DNA of 64,000 nucleotides from Mugil cephalus. Lineage: Eukaryota > Chordata > Actinopteri > Mugiliformes > Mugilidae. The notes below the pieces were generated by a model. That model searched no databases. It was given only the letters and a program-made list of their open reading frames with translations, and was not told the origin of the DNA. The stretch spans positions 19,624,697-19,688,696 of the forward strand of contig NC_061774.1 in assembly GCF_022458985.1 (NCBI RefSeq), given 5' to 3'. Position 1 is the stretch's first letter, and every line of letters begins with the position of its first letter. Below are positions 1 through 10,139 of the stretch, piece after piece. Made by a program: the position numbers and the translations under genes.

Positions 1-932
1 AGGCTTGATTGTTTCCTGTGTGTGCGAGATGCGAAAACAAATTGCTCAGTGAGGGCAAATTACCCTTCATACGTGATTTATATTACAGTACTTCCATATT
101 TGCAAGTGTGTGACAGCAAGAGAAGTGAATGATATTCATACTTTGCATCACCGATAAGAGCTATATGCAAAACTGATTTGGTTACAAGAAATACAATATT
201 ATGGCCTTCAGTGACTGCAGTCAAATATGAGGCTAGACTGAAGCCCTAAAGTTCGTGTAAGTGTGCTCCCCGGCTGCAGCTGTATTTCTAAAAAGGGGCC
301 CTGGGGAATTGCATCACCGTCATTCCTCTCCACTCTGGAAGAAACTGGCAAACTCGGGAGCTGAAGGTCCTCCAGCCTGCAGCACAATGAAGGGAACATT
401 CAAGGATCTATTTTTCTAGCGCAGATCCCACGAGCTGGCCTTATCACACGCGCAGACTTCCTGCACTGGCATTAGGTGACAGGGCAGAGAAGTTCAAGTT
501 AATTTATTGATACATATTTTTTCTTTTTTCTGCATTCTTGCTTTCAGTCTAATTTCAACTGCCAAAACCGACACATCAGGAAGCACTGTGACAAACCGCA
601 GCTGAGACAGAAGTGTAGTTTGCACTCAGTCACACCTCACACTTCCTCTCTGGGTCCCTCTCTGTCACACAGTTGAAGAAATAAGAGAGGAAAGATCATT
701 GAGAAACTTCAGCTGTGTCTCAGATGTAGAGGGGGGACAGAGCTGCGTGCTTGTTGATGAGTCAGACCACTCCAGACTGGGAGGATGACAGCCTTATGGA
801 CATCAGCTAGCGAGTTCAGTAAAAGTTCAGCTGCCTTCCCAGTGCCTACAAGAATGCTGCAGATACACCAGGCTAAAAAAGCAAACAAAACAACAACATG
901 CATACAGACCGTGCCTTTGTTTCATCTCTTAC
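1..932 (-). other. sh3bgrl intron 1 (5' part)
   Basis: Sequence 3' of the sh3bgrl first coding exon in the direction of transcription. No coding exon, RNA gene or clear repeat was recognised. It is moderately AT-rich. A reverse-strand frame at 709-903 looks hydrophobic at its start, but it sits directly behind the exon 1 donor and has no acceptor-exon-donor structure, so it is treated as chance. Confidence 0.6.
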
Positions 933-977
933 CGAAGTGGATCCAGAGGACGATGCTATGTAGACTTTGATCACCAT
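933..977 (-). CDS. sh3bgrl: sh3bgrl, first coding exon (partial gene, continues off the left edge)
   Basis: The reverse strand reads ATG at 977-975 and then MVIKVYIASSSGSTS, ending at a strong donor (TCG|GTAAGAG, GT at 932-931). This is the N terminus of SH3BGRL (human starts MVIRVYIASSSGSTA, with the first coding intron at the same place). SH3BGRL is a small thioredoxin-fold protein of about 114 aa related to glutaredoxins but lacking the redox CXXC, with a proline-rich SH3-binding motif in a later exon. Only 15 codons are inside the window. I found no exon 2 (expected IKKKQQD-like) in 1-930, so that stretch is intron 1. The gene is divergent from the HMGN gene, with 1.34 kb between start codons. 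In human Xq21.1 SH3BGRL also neighbours HMGN5, and the paralog SH3BGR lies near HMGN1 on chromosome 21. The exon is too short to stand out as an ORF; the identification rests on the peptide, the donor and the synteny. Confidence 0.88.
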
Positions 978-2316
978 GTTATATCCCTGATGCTCTCCGG
1001 TAAGCAGCGGTCGGTTGCACTGCTCCTGGCAGACACTTTGCAAGCTGGAGGCTGAGCAGTCAAGACAAAGAGCGAACAGCGACTAACTTCCAATGCTGAA
1101 ATGTCTGGATGTCTGTTGTGGGCAGCGCAGGCTATCTGCGCAAATGCTCCAGTTCTCAGCACTGGATGGAGCTTTGCATTCCTCCTCCGCCTCCACTCCG
1201 CCTCCCCGCCCCTTCCAGTCTCTCACCCTCTCTCTCTCTCTCACTCACTCACTCACTCGCTGTAGATAGTAGCTAAAAACACACACTCCCAGACACGTAC
1301 GCGCGCACGCACACAGAAGCAAGCGGCCCGTCAAGATGGCAACACAACGGGGCGATGTTGTATGAATATTTAGGCATCGACCCCTTTGTCTGCAAGCCAG
1401 ACACCGGCTATTGTTCTCCAACACTGAATTAAATGTGCACCGTTGCAGGTGTTCTGGTAAACGCCTGCTCCACAGGGGCATGTGTGTGTGTGTGTGTGTG
1501 CGTGCGTGGTGGGGATCAACAATATAATCTGCTGTGATTTATTTAATATTTTTTTTTGGAACACTTTCTGGGCGCTTTTGTGTAACAGCACAGCCTCTGG
1601 AAGGAGGCGAAGTCTCGATCAGCCTTCCCTTCCAGTAGACGGGCTTTGTGGGCCCCCTGCAGGCGTCTGGAGAAGGCGACGCACAGGCTTTTCCCCCTGA
1701 AACGAATTTAGGAAAGCCGACTGACAAACAAGAAAAAAAAAATGTGTCGGTAGAGGAGTGGGCGCCATATTGGACTCCAGCGCGGAGTGAATTTTTATGG
1801 TGACATTTGTTACACCGCTGACCGCTGCAGATGTGAGCGCCGGTTGTTTAAACACAAGCCAGCGAGGATGCATGGCTTTACACGGGGGGCATGTCGCCCT
1901 GCCGTCCGGGGCCCTGTGCAACGAGGCGTGCGGGCCCGGCCGCGCGGCCTCTCTCGCGCACCGACACCGGCGCTCTGGCGTGAAGGCAACATGTCCTCGG
2001 CTGCGAGCCTTTTCTTTTCTTTGCGGGCTTCCTCCCATCTCGCCCTGCAAGAAGCCATTCGCGCAGACCCCAGAACATCACCGGCTCCAAAATTTCCAAG
2101 TGTTCTGCGGCCCCGAATGGCGGAGCCTGATTGGCCGAGAGCCTATCAATCAAGCCTTTAGCCGCACCCCTCCCCCCATTCAACCACTCTCCTCTCTGTT
2201 CCAGTGTGTTTACTACACTGCCGAGCATAAGGGAGACACTCGTCTTCACATGCACTGAACCCACTAAGAAAAGCAGTTTTTAGTTGTATTTGTAAGAAAA
2301 CCTCCAAGAGATCAAC
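978..2316. promoter_or_regulatory. Divergent promoter interval between sh3bgrl and the HMGN gene
   Basis: This 1.34 kb interval separates two divergently transcribed start codons and must hold both 5'UTRs and both promoters. The HMGN side (about 1750-2280) is rich in CpG and G+C, as expected of a CpG-island promoter. An inverted CCAAT box (GATTGG) lies at 2129-2134, about 185 bp before the HMGN ATG. The sh3bgrl side has a (CT)n/(CACT)n tract at about 1225-1260, and a TG microsatellite lies at 1480-1505. No convincing TATA box was seen for either gene, and transcription start sites cannot be placed from sequence alone. Confidence 0.55.
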
Positions 2317-4592
2317 ATGCCCAAGAGAAAGGTACGTATTCTGAAAATAATAAAAATAGTTTGAGGGGGAAATCAGTCGTTAATGCAATGCAAACGATTG
2401 TGAAGCCATCCCTCTGAGACGTTACTTAATTATAACGCAACGTATAACGGTGGTTTCTCGCTGGTAATTTTTGCCTATTTTCTAGATATAATCTACATTT
2501 TTTGTGTGTTGGAATGAATATTTTCCTGCTCGGACACGGCCTATAAAACGCGTTTTCTTGTGCGAGCCGCTGTCCTTTGGGGAGTCAGAAGTCTCTTTCG
2601 GTCTCCATGCAGTTAAAGCACAAGCAGCAGCCATGCTTTGCAGCTCTTGTCCACCTTCGTCGCCGACCTACCGAGAACAAACGCCTCACTTATCGCCATT
2701 CCGCCGCCAAACCGGCCGAAAGTGGCGCCAGAAAATGCCTTAGTGCCCCTACTTTGCATTTTGACCGCAAAAACAAACCTTGGCCGCCGCGTTTCGATAA
2801 AATTATATATTTTCTCTCTTTGTTCGCGGTCCCAAATGGCTGCGATGGCGTGGCACTGCCGCCGGGTGGCGCCCGCGAGTCCCCGAGCAGGTCCCTCCCC
2901 CTTCCCCGAGACTCCCGCGCCAGCTTTCAAATGTGAGCTTCATGCACTGAATGAGAGAAAGAGATGGGGGAGAGGAAGGGAAAAGCCGGGCCTGGCCCCC
3001 CAAAATCTGGCTCCAGGGGCCCGCATGGCCGAGCCCTCGCATCCTCATTCTAAAATCCTCCCACTAACAAAACATCCCTGGCTTCTAATGCATTAAATCT
3101 ACCTGTATTTGACATAAAATTTTCTTTTCACCTGAAACTGAAAAGTCTTTTCAGCAGGTCTGAAATCAGTCATAATATGTGCCGGGAGCATTTAGCAGCC
3201 GTTTGCTAAATGCATAAACACCGGTTAAACTGTGCATAAAGGTGTTTTCGCATCTCAACCTGTTGTATTTGTGTTTTTCAGGCACAGGGAACAGAAGGAG
3301 GCGAAAAGGAGGAGGTAAGAGAGGGCCGCGTTCCCAGACGCCCCGCACATACGATTAAACATTAAATTTTAATCAGCATGTGGCATGCGCGAGTGTTTTA
3401 TGTACGAGAATGCTTTTATGTTGTCTAACTATAAAGACCTGCTTTCCGAACACGGCCCCTGTCAAAATTAAAAAAAAAAAAAAAAGAGCTGCGTGGTAAC
3501 GATCTTTGCTCTGTTTCAGCCCCAGAGGAGATCAGCTCGGTTATCAGCGGTAAGAAAACACACGTGCACATTCACTGGCCTCATTAACATTTCCATATGC
3601 TCTTAATAAACATCTGGAATGGTTTAAAAGTTGCATACAGCTTTTTATTGCTCTTAAAACCAAAGGGAAGTGTGTAACTGCATTCCCCGCTATTTGATTT
3701 GAAATCCTAACAGTGCAAAAACTACTCAACTCATTGCTTTAAGATAACAAATATTGGTTTAAGAAAAAAAAATATGAAGTGCTTTAGGCGTTAGTTATGT
3801 TGACAGAAGTGTGTTGGAGAAGTTAAAATGCGGTTTGACACAGTTACAGGGGCATTAAGAGAGGTGACAGCAAGTGAAAACGACAGGTCTGCACATTAAA
3901 AACAGTTTATTTTACTTGTAATAGAAACTAAATGCCAATAACTGGCATCATACAGACTCAAGGACATATAACTTTAAGGTAGCTCAAAATTCTCCTTCAT
4001 TGGTTCATTTAGGGCTAGTCATTAATGATGTACTTCCTTATATCTTCATTCTAAGAGTCATTTTTAACCACAGACGTAAACCCAAGTCATTTCCCCTCCT
4101 CAAAAATCAGAAACTATTATTATAGTCGCATGTAGCAGGTTTTTTGATCCCGTTCCCCCTTATTTTTCCCCCCTAGAAACCAGCCCCGCCCAAGCCGGAA
4201 CCAAAGGTCAAGAAGGCGGCAAAGGTGAGACGAAGTTAATTTTGAATGAACTTTGGCATTAAAGCCGGAGACTTAAATGTTCAGTCATCTGATGGTTCGT
4301 CCTGGTCTCCCTGTCGCAGAAAGAAAAGGCTGTGAACGATAAGAAGGAGGACAAGAAGACCAAGAAGGCAAAGGAGAACGCAGAGGCAGAGGCCAACGAA
4401 GAAAACCACTCTGAGAATGGAGAGGCCAAGACCAACGAGGTGGGTGTGTGCGCGCGTGTGGGGAGGAGTTGTTGGTTTGGATGTGCAGCGTCACTTTGTT
4501 TAAAAAAAAGTTTTGACCTTGACGTTTCCTCCTCGTCCCCGCAGGTGGAGGCAGCCCCCGAGGAGGCCAAGGAGGAGGCCAAGTCCGAGTAG
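2317..4592 (+). CDS. hmgn1-like: HMGN family nucleosome-binding chromatin protein (HMGN1-like protein, HMGN5-like position)
   Basis: Six coding exons join in frame to 97 aa: 2317-2331, 3282-3314, 3520-3549, 4177-4224, 4320-4439 and 4545-4592, all with GT-AG introns falling between codons. The protein starts MPKRK (the HMGN hallmark), followed by PQRRSARLSA with the nucleosome-binding core RRSARL at residues 19-24, then KPAPPKPEPKVKKAAK and a Lys/Glu/Ala-rich regulatory tail ending EEAKSE. HMGN proteins bind the acidic patch of nucleosomes in the nucleus and loosen chromatin by countering linker histone. The short six-exon layout and the tail end most resemble HMGN1. The flanking genes (sh3bgrl on one side, tent5d, chmp1b, tbx22 and itm2a on the other) match the human HMGN5 locus, so it is probably the positional ortholog of HMGN5 without the long acidic tail known from mammals. 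The subfamily name is therefore uncertain; family membership is not. Confidence 0.93.
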
Positions 4593-5592
4593 CACCACTG
4601 CCCAAACTTCCTCCTCTACGACCCCCTTCCCCTCCGATCCCCCTCCTCCCAGCCAGCCAGCCAGCTCCCCCTCAAGTCTCTCACATGGTTTCCCTCCAAG
4701 GCGTATTGTTAACAGAGGAATATTTTTATCAATGATTTTATAAGTATCCGTACAGATTTTTAGCACAAAAAGCAAAGCTGATTATGGAGCGCCTTGCAGA
4801 TTTGCAGTGGTCATATCAAGTGTCTGCAAGCAAGATGAACACACTAAAATCTTTTTTAAATGGCATTTCATGATTGTTGAAGGCTTGTTTGGTGTAGAAA
4901 GCGTGTCCCCGCCGGATTGACTATGTCGTGAGTTGTGTATTACTGTGTTTTTCCTCCTTCCCTGCTCTCCCCTCCTCCTCCCCTCCTCTTCTTCTTCTTC
5001 TTCTTCTTCCACAGATTAGACCTTCCTCCCCCTCGACAGCTCAGCCTTTATCCATGTTTTATTAACGGTTCAGCCATGTTAATGTGGGTGATTCTTTTAG
5101 ACCTTTTAAATGTGCAGTGAGTTCCCCCTTTGCTTCTGTCTCATGGTCTTGTTTTTTTTTTTTTTTTTTCATTGAAAAATTGTGTTTTAAAAAAAAAAAA
5201 GCGTGTTGTCCATAAGAAAGAGGAAGACGAACATGTGAAACATTCCGGGAACAGCGATTGCCTCCGACCTGTCTCCTAGACGACCCTGCGTGTACAACAG
5301 CTCCTGCTCCATCCACGCTGTCGTGTGTCAGCTTTTCTAAACACTCTGGTTTTTTTAAAATGATTGAATTTGGAAACCTTCTCTGACAAATGCAGGTGTC
5401 TGGTCCCTCTCTTATGTTCTGAAATTCTCTTAATAAAAAGAAGTCCTGGGAATTTTCCTCGAATCGGCGTCTCTCGTTTATTTCTTTTGAGTTCGCGAGC
5501 GAGCCGTTCACGTGCACCTGCTACCAAATTCAGCTTCAGGGAACACTCGGCGTACATAGCTTTTTATTTCCAGGAACTATTTTGCAAATAAA
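4593..5592 (+). other. 3'UTR of the HMGN gene with two poly(A) signals
   Basis: After the TAG, a typical 3'UTR runs to AATAAA at 5432-5437, with a second AATAAA at 5587-5592. It contains a C/T-rich stretch (4605-4680), a (CTT)n run near 4988-5008, and an 18-nt T run (5152-5169) followed after about 19 nt by a 12-nt A run (5189-5200), which could pair as a U:A stem in the mRNA. HMGN genes commonly have long 3'UTRs. The exact 3' end is inferred. Confidence 0.55.
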
Positions 5593-8500
5593 TGTGACAC
5601 TTCCTTAAAGTTCAAATCGGAAGCTGCAAACCTGGACTTAGTAATTGTGCAGCATCTGTTATTAACCACAGGTTTCCATCGTAGTTGCATTCGTTTTCGT
5701 AGGAATGTTGACTAATCTGAAATATCCTTTCAATTTCACTGCAGGAGTGCACGGTGTAGATAATTCAGCCTTTGTTTTTATCACAGAGTAGATGTTTGCT
5801 GGATCCTGGAAACTTACCGTAGAGTTGTGTTTGTTAAATGATTACGCAAACCAAAGTAATTTGTTGAACGTATCTGTTGCAAAAGGAGGATCGGGCAGAT
5901 AAAGGTCAGCCACTGCTTGGACGCTACTCTTCCTAACAAGGAGAGAATTCCCCAGGAGGATGTTTGCTCCTTCATTTTTCATCCCTCTGGTTCTTGTTCC
6001 ACTAAAAAGCTGAGTCTGTTGCACCCGACAGCAACAAGAAGAAGGCCTTGAGTAAAGCCCGGGCCTTTCATCCTCCTGTTTCTATCACAGGAACGAAGTT
6101 AAAGCGCTGTGTACTCACTCCCATGGAGGCCCATATCCACTCGAGCTGCAGACACGTACAATCCCTCTTCTTTTTCCTTTCCCTTCAGGCTTCTGACGCT
6201 CCTATTAAACTCCACATGAACTCACGCTTCAGTCCCTCGACCCACATTCACCTCAAACCCTCAGACAATTTGCCCGGCGACTTCTGCTCAACTCTCAGTT
6301 TGTCCACGTAAACCTGGACACACGACTAAACGGCAGGAGGTCTGGCAGGAGAGGGAAAGAGAAAATGCGTGGAGGCAATAATGCAAAGGCAGTGCGAATG
6401 GGCGACTTTACTGCTTCTCCTTTCAGCGTGTTCGTTTGCCTCCAGCGACGACGGTGACATGTGGCTTGTGTGCTGTGTTCTCCCATGGCCGAACCCCACC
6501 GCGTTGTGAGTTAAAACACACAAGGGGACGCTGGTGTGATCGTACACTGGTAATGATTTGTGGTCCACCCTTTGTTAAAAACAACATTTTAAATGATTTG
6601 TTGAGGTTGGCCTCACTGCAGCAGCAGACCCTCTGGTTAACCCTTCACAGCAGCTCCAGTTGTGCATTTAACTACGAATCGTTGTGTGCAGGTTCCACAG
6701 ATCATCACTACGTGTTTATTTTTGACCTTCCCTCTGCTATTGTGTGCAGCAGTTTCAGCCCCTCCTGACCTGCATTGTCATGGCCGAGAACCGGGCTCCA
6801 TTTTGTCGATATTTTGTGTTGTGCTGAGCGTTGTTGCTCTGCTCTAACACTAGATGGCAGCATTGATCTATATATGTTCCTCCGCCAGTCAGTCTCCAGA
6901 GGAGCTTCTATTAACTTCCCAGTTTATTAACTCATACCCTAAACGTGGAATTATTATTCTTTCCTGAGACACGTTGCTGATAACACTAGCTAAGAGAAAA
7001 AACACCCCAAGGGCTTAAAAAAATGAACTCCCTTTTCATTCAGATTTCCCTTCACTCTGCCTGCAACGCACTTTTAACTATACTTTAATTCAGAGCAGAT
7101 GATCAGGGCTATGAATCCAACCTCCTTTATGGGAGATCTATCGACAAAGTGCAGTGATGTGAAGGGAAACCAAATGAAATAAATTATTGATCAGGCAGAA
7201 AGTTTCAGATCTTAGTTTTTTCCCCCCCTGCTTCATCTTCTTTCATCTGTGCGGTCTTTGTGATCATCCTCAGCTCCTACACCTTCATTGATCCGTCCAT
7301 TCATCCTGTCTCCTGTGATCAGCCCTCCGACTTGTTAACGGCTTTGATACTGAGATGCAGACGCAGACACGCAGCCCTCCCCTAAGGCATACGGGGACTA
7401 ATTACACTACTCCAATATGATTTTTATCTCTCCTCGGTATATGCGTCTGCCGCCTGAACTGAACCGAATGTTTGCCTGTGCGCTTATCTGTCTGCCTGAC
7501 CATCTGCCAGTCCGCCTGCTGCTCTTCCTCGTCTGTGTCTTTTCACTGTCTAGTCTGAGTAATCGCAAGGGAGCTGCGCCCCAGTCGCGCATGAACCCCC
7601 GGTGTTCGCTCTCATTCCGTCCCTTCAGACTCTCCGATGGTATGTCGACTAAAATAGCCCCATTTTATATATAGGCCTATGTATATATATATATATATAT
7701 AATTTCCCCTTTTAAATATGTCTACATCAGATCTTGTCATCCCACGCATTTGCAGCCCGTGTCGTTTCCCCCCCAAACTCAGCCACTGTCCGCATCATTC
7801 TGGTCAAGGACTGCGCGTATTTGCGCACGCCGACCATCGTTTCAGTGTGTGTGTGTGTGTGTATGTGTGTGTGTGCAGTAGGAAGGGGGATGGGGGTATT
7901 CTGTGAGTAAAGAATGAGGATGACCTTTTACGAGGAAGTGATTTAAATTATGTCCTGTCGTCAGCAGGGATATCAGTGTGTGAATGTGGATGAGCAATTG
8001 TTGGGGAAAGGACGTCACACGTCACACTATACAATATGCACAAACACACACACACACACACGCACGCACACGTTGCCAACCCAACAGGTACACGTTTACG
8101 TTTTGCGAGTCAAAAGTCCCCCAGACCTCTGGACCTTAGTGATGCTTGAAGTGAGCAGATGTCTAGTGCCAGGGTTCTCTGAGGGGATGCTGCCGTCTGG
8201 GCATCTTAAACTGTTTTTGTTCGACTGTCTTGTTTATCTGCTAGACTGACTGGCTGCACTTATGGGGGTGGGATGTGCAAGAGTGAATGGGAAGAGGCAA
8301 GATGAGACAGAACGGAGGAGAAAGTACCAGGAGGTTAGGAAAGGGGGGGAGGAAGGGAGGAGGTGGGGTGCAAGGAGAGGAGAGGAAGTGTACAGGGGGA
8401 GAAGAGCTGGATGCAGATGGGGATCTATTCTCTCCGTGCGCGCAGACAAGATGGAAATGAGTGGGCGTCTGTGACGTCAATCAGTGCACACAGACACACA

Positions 8501-9463
8501 CAGACACACACACACACACATACAGAGAGAAAGAGAGAGACTCCCCCCCTCTTCCAGTCCCATGCTAATACATGCCTGAGTGCAAACAGCAGCAGTGCTA
8601 TGGATCACGGGCACAAACATCAGCACACACAAACAACCCTCCACCGACCACAAACACAGACACACTCAGACATGCAGATCTGGGCTCCATCTCTGACCCC
8701 GCTCATGATGTCAGCCTCTCATCTCTCTGTCATTCACAGAGACAGAGAGGTTATTTTTATATCAGTGAAGTGCTGGGACTTCACCGAGCGCATGAACATC
8801 ATGCAAGAATTTGGAGAAATCAATCAAATCTCTACTCATTGATTATTGATTATTATAAAGGCATCAGTTCTGTTAATATAAAGGGTCTTGTTTTTATTGT
8901 AAAAAAAAGTTGTTCTGACTTGTCCAGTTCTCAACCCTTTTAATAGGTTGAATGGTTGTACAGCTTAGAATTTAGCAAACTAATTTAATTTCTGATTAAC
9001 TAAAACACATCGCAAACTCTTATTACTTGTAATTTCTTTGGTTAGATGAAAAAAAAAAGTTGGTTTCCCTTCAAGGTGATAAAGACAGTGATAAAGATTG
9101 GGACAGAGTTCATCTTTTTTATATAAAATGTCTCTGAGTCTAGAGCAGCTGGGTTCCGCTGTTAAATGAGGAGTTCACACAACCTGTAATCTTTAATCAC
9201 GGGGTCGTGCTGAGAAGAATTAACTTTGTACTTTACTCTTTCTTAATGGCAGCCCTTTCATTCAGGTTTTAACCTGAAACAATACATTACGTTCTACAGA
9301 GTTAACTAATTCTTATTGGATAACAAACACGTCCATGTATTCAATGGCCCATTCCAGTGTTCGTTCTTCATGTAGAACATGAGTTTGCAATCATTTAAAT
9401 GAAACCGTAAGAAAAGTTTGAACTGCTAAAATCACCTCTGAAACATTATTTTGTATGTTTGTA
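5593..9463. other. Intergenic, no gene recognised
   Basis: No exon-like homology was found on either strand. The stretch contains simple repeats: a TA array at 7681-7702, TG at about 7845-7876, CA at about 8043-8072 and CA at about 8493-8521, plus purine-rich tracts near 8280-8400. All frames longer than 60 codons here are low-complexity or lack recognisable domains. In human the BRWD3 gene occupies the corresponding interval; no WD40 or bromodomain coding was seen. Confidence 0.6.
7681..7702. repeat. (TA)n microsatellite
   Basis: About ten pure TA units in the hmgn-tent5d intergenic region. Confidence 0.93.
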
Positions 9464-9665
9464 TGTCTTGCTCTTATATAGCGCTTTTCTACCTACTCAA
9501 AAGTACTTAAAGCGCTTTTACAGTCAGCTCCACCCATTCACTCCACATTCACACACCAGTACCAGTTGCTCAAGGACACTCGGCATATGGCACACTCGGG
9601 GGATCGACCCGCTAACCCTTCGGTTCATGGACAACCCGCTCTACCTACTGAGCCACAGCCACCTC
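9464..9665 (-). mobile_element. tRNA-derived SINE
   Basis: On the reverse strand the element starts with a tRNA-like head (GGTGGCTGTGGCTCAGTAGG) carrying an internal Pol III A box (TGGCTCAGTAGG, complement of 9644-9655) and a B box (GGTCGATCCCC, complement of 9599-9609), correctly ordered and spaced. It runs into a body and tail that end in the AAAGCGCTATATAAGAGC-type sequence common in fish genomes. It is a diverged copy, so activity is unlikely. No clear target-site duplication was found. Confidence 0.75.
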
Positions 9666-9896
9666 ATATATAAAATCATACTCATCATTGGAAGTGGCAG
9701 CTAAAACAAGTGGCAAAAACTAGAAACACTTTAGTAGAGTACAAGCACTTAAAAATACAACTCACTTCGTTTACACCACAGCTGAGAATGGCAAACTAAA
9801 ATATACACATGCACGATCACTGTAAGGATGTAAGACATGAGTAAATCAAGGGTAGATGCAAAAAGATAGTTACAAAAACTAGACAAAACTGAATTT

Positions 9897-10135
9897 ATTC
9901 ATTCATTTTCTGTAACCGCTTGGAGGGTCACGGGGGGCTGGAGCCTATCCCAGATGTCACTGGGGCGAGAGGGGTACACCCTTTACTGGACAGGGTTAAC
10001 ACAGAGAGACCATTCACACACCTACTGCTAATTTAGAATCACCAATTAACCCAATGAGCATGTCTTTGGATGGCCACACAGACACGGGAAGAACATGTGA
10101 GGCATCATCGCTAACCATCCCACCTCTGTGCCGCA
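9897..10135 (+). repeat. Dispersed fish repeat, copy 1
   Basis: It contains the conserved phrases 'ggagcctatcccag', 'gcgagaggggtacaccc', 'tttagaatcaccaattaac' and 'catgtctttgga', which I know as a very common interspersed repeat in teleost genomes. A second, differently decayed copy in the same orientation lies at about 50640-50870. I do not assign a class with confidence. No coding capacity. Confidence 0.65.
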
Positions 10136-10139
10136 CTGG

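Noticed and set aside
709-903. Reverse-strand frame with a hydrophobic start, like a signal peptide
   Set aside because: It lies just inside sh3bgrl intron 1, directly behind a strong donor, and has no acceptor or homology.
1619-2264. Several overlapping open frames in the GC-rich HMGN promoter
   Set aside because: GC-rich promoter DNA is poor in stop codons. The frames have no homology and lie in the 5' region.
9598-9665. tRNA gene
   Set aside because: The A and B boxes are present, but the sequence diverges from a foldable tRNA and continues into a SINE body.
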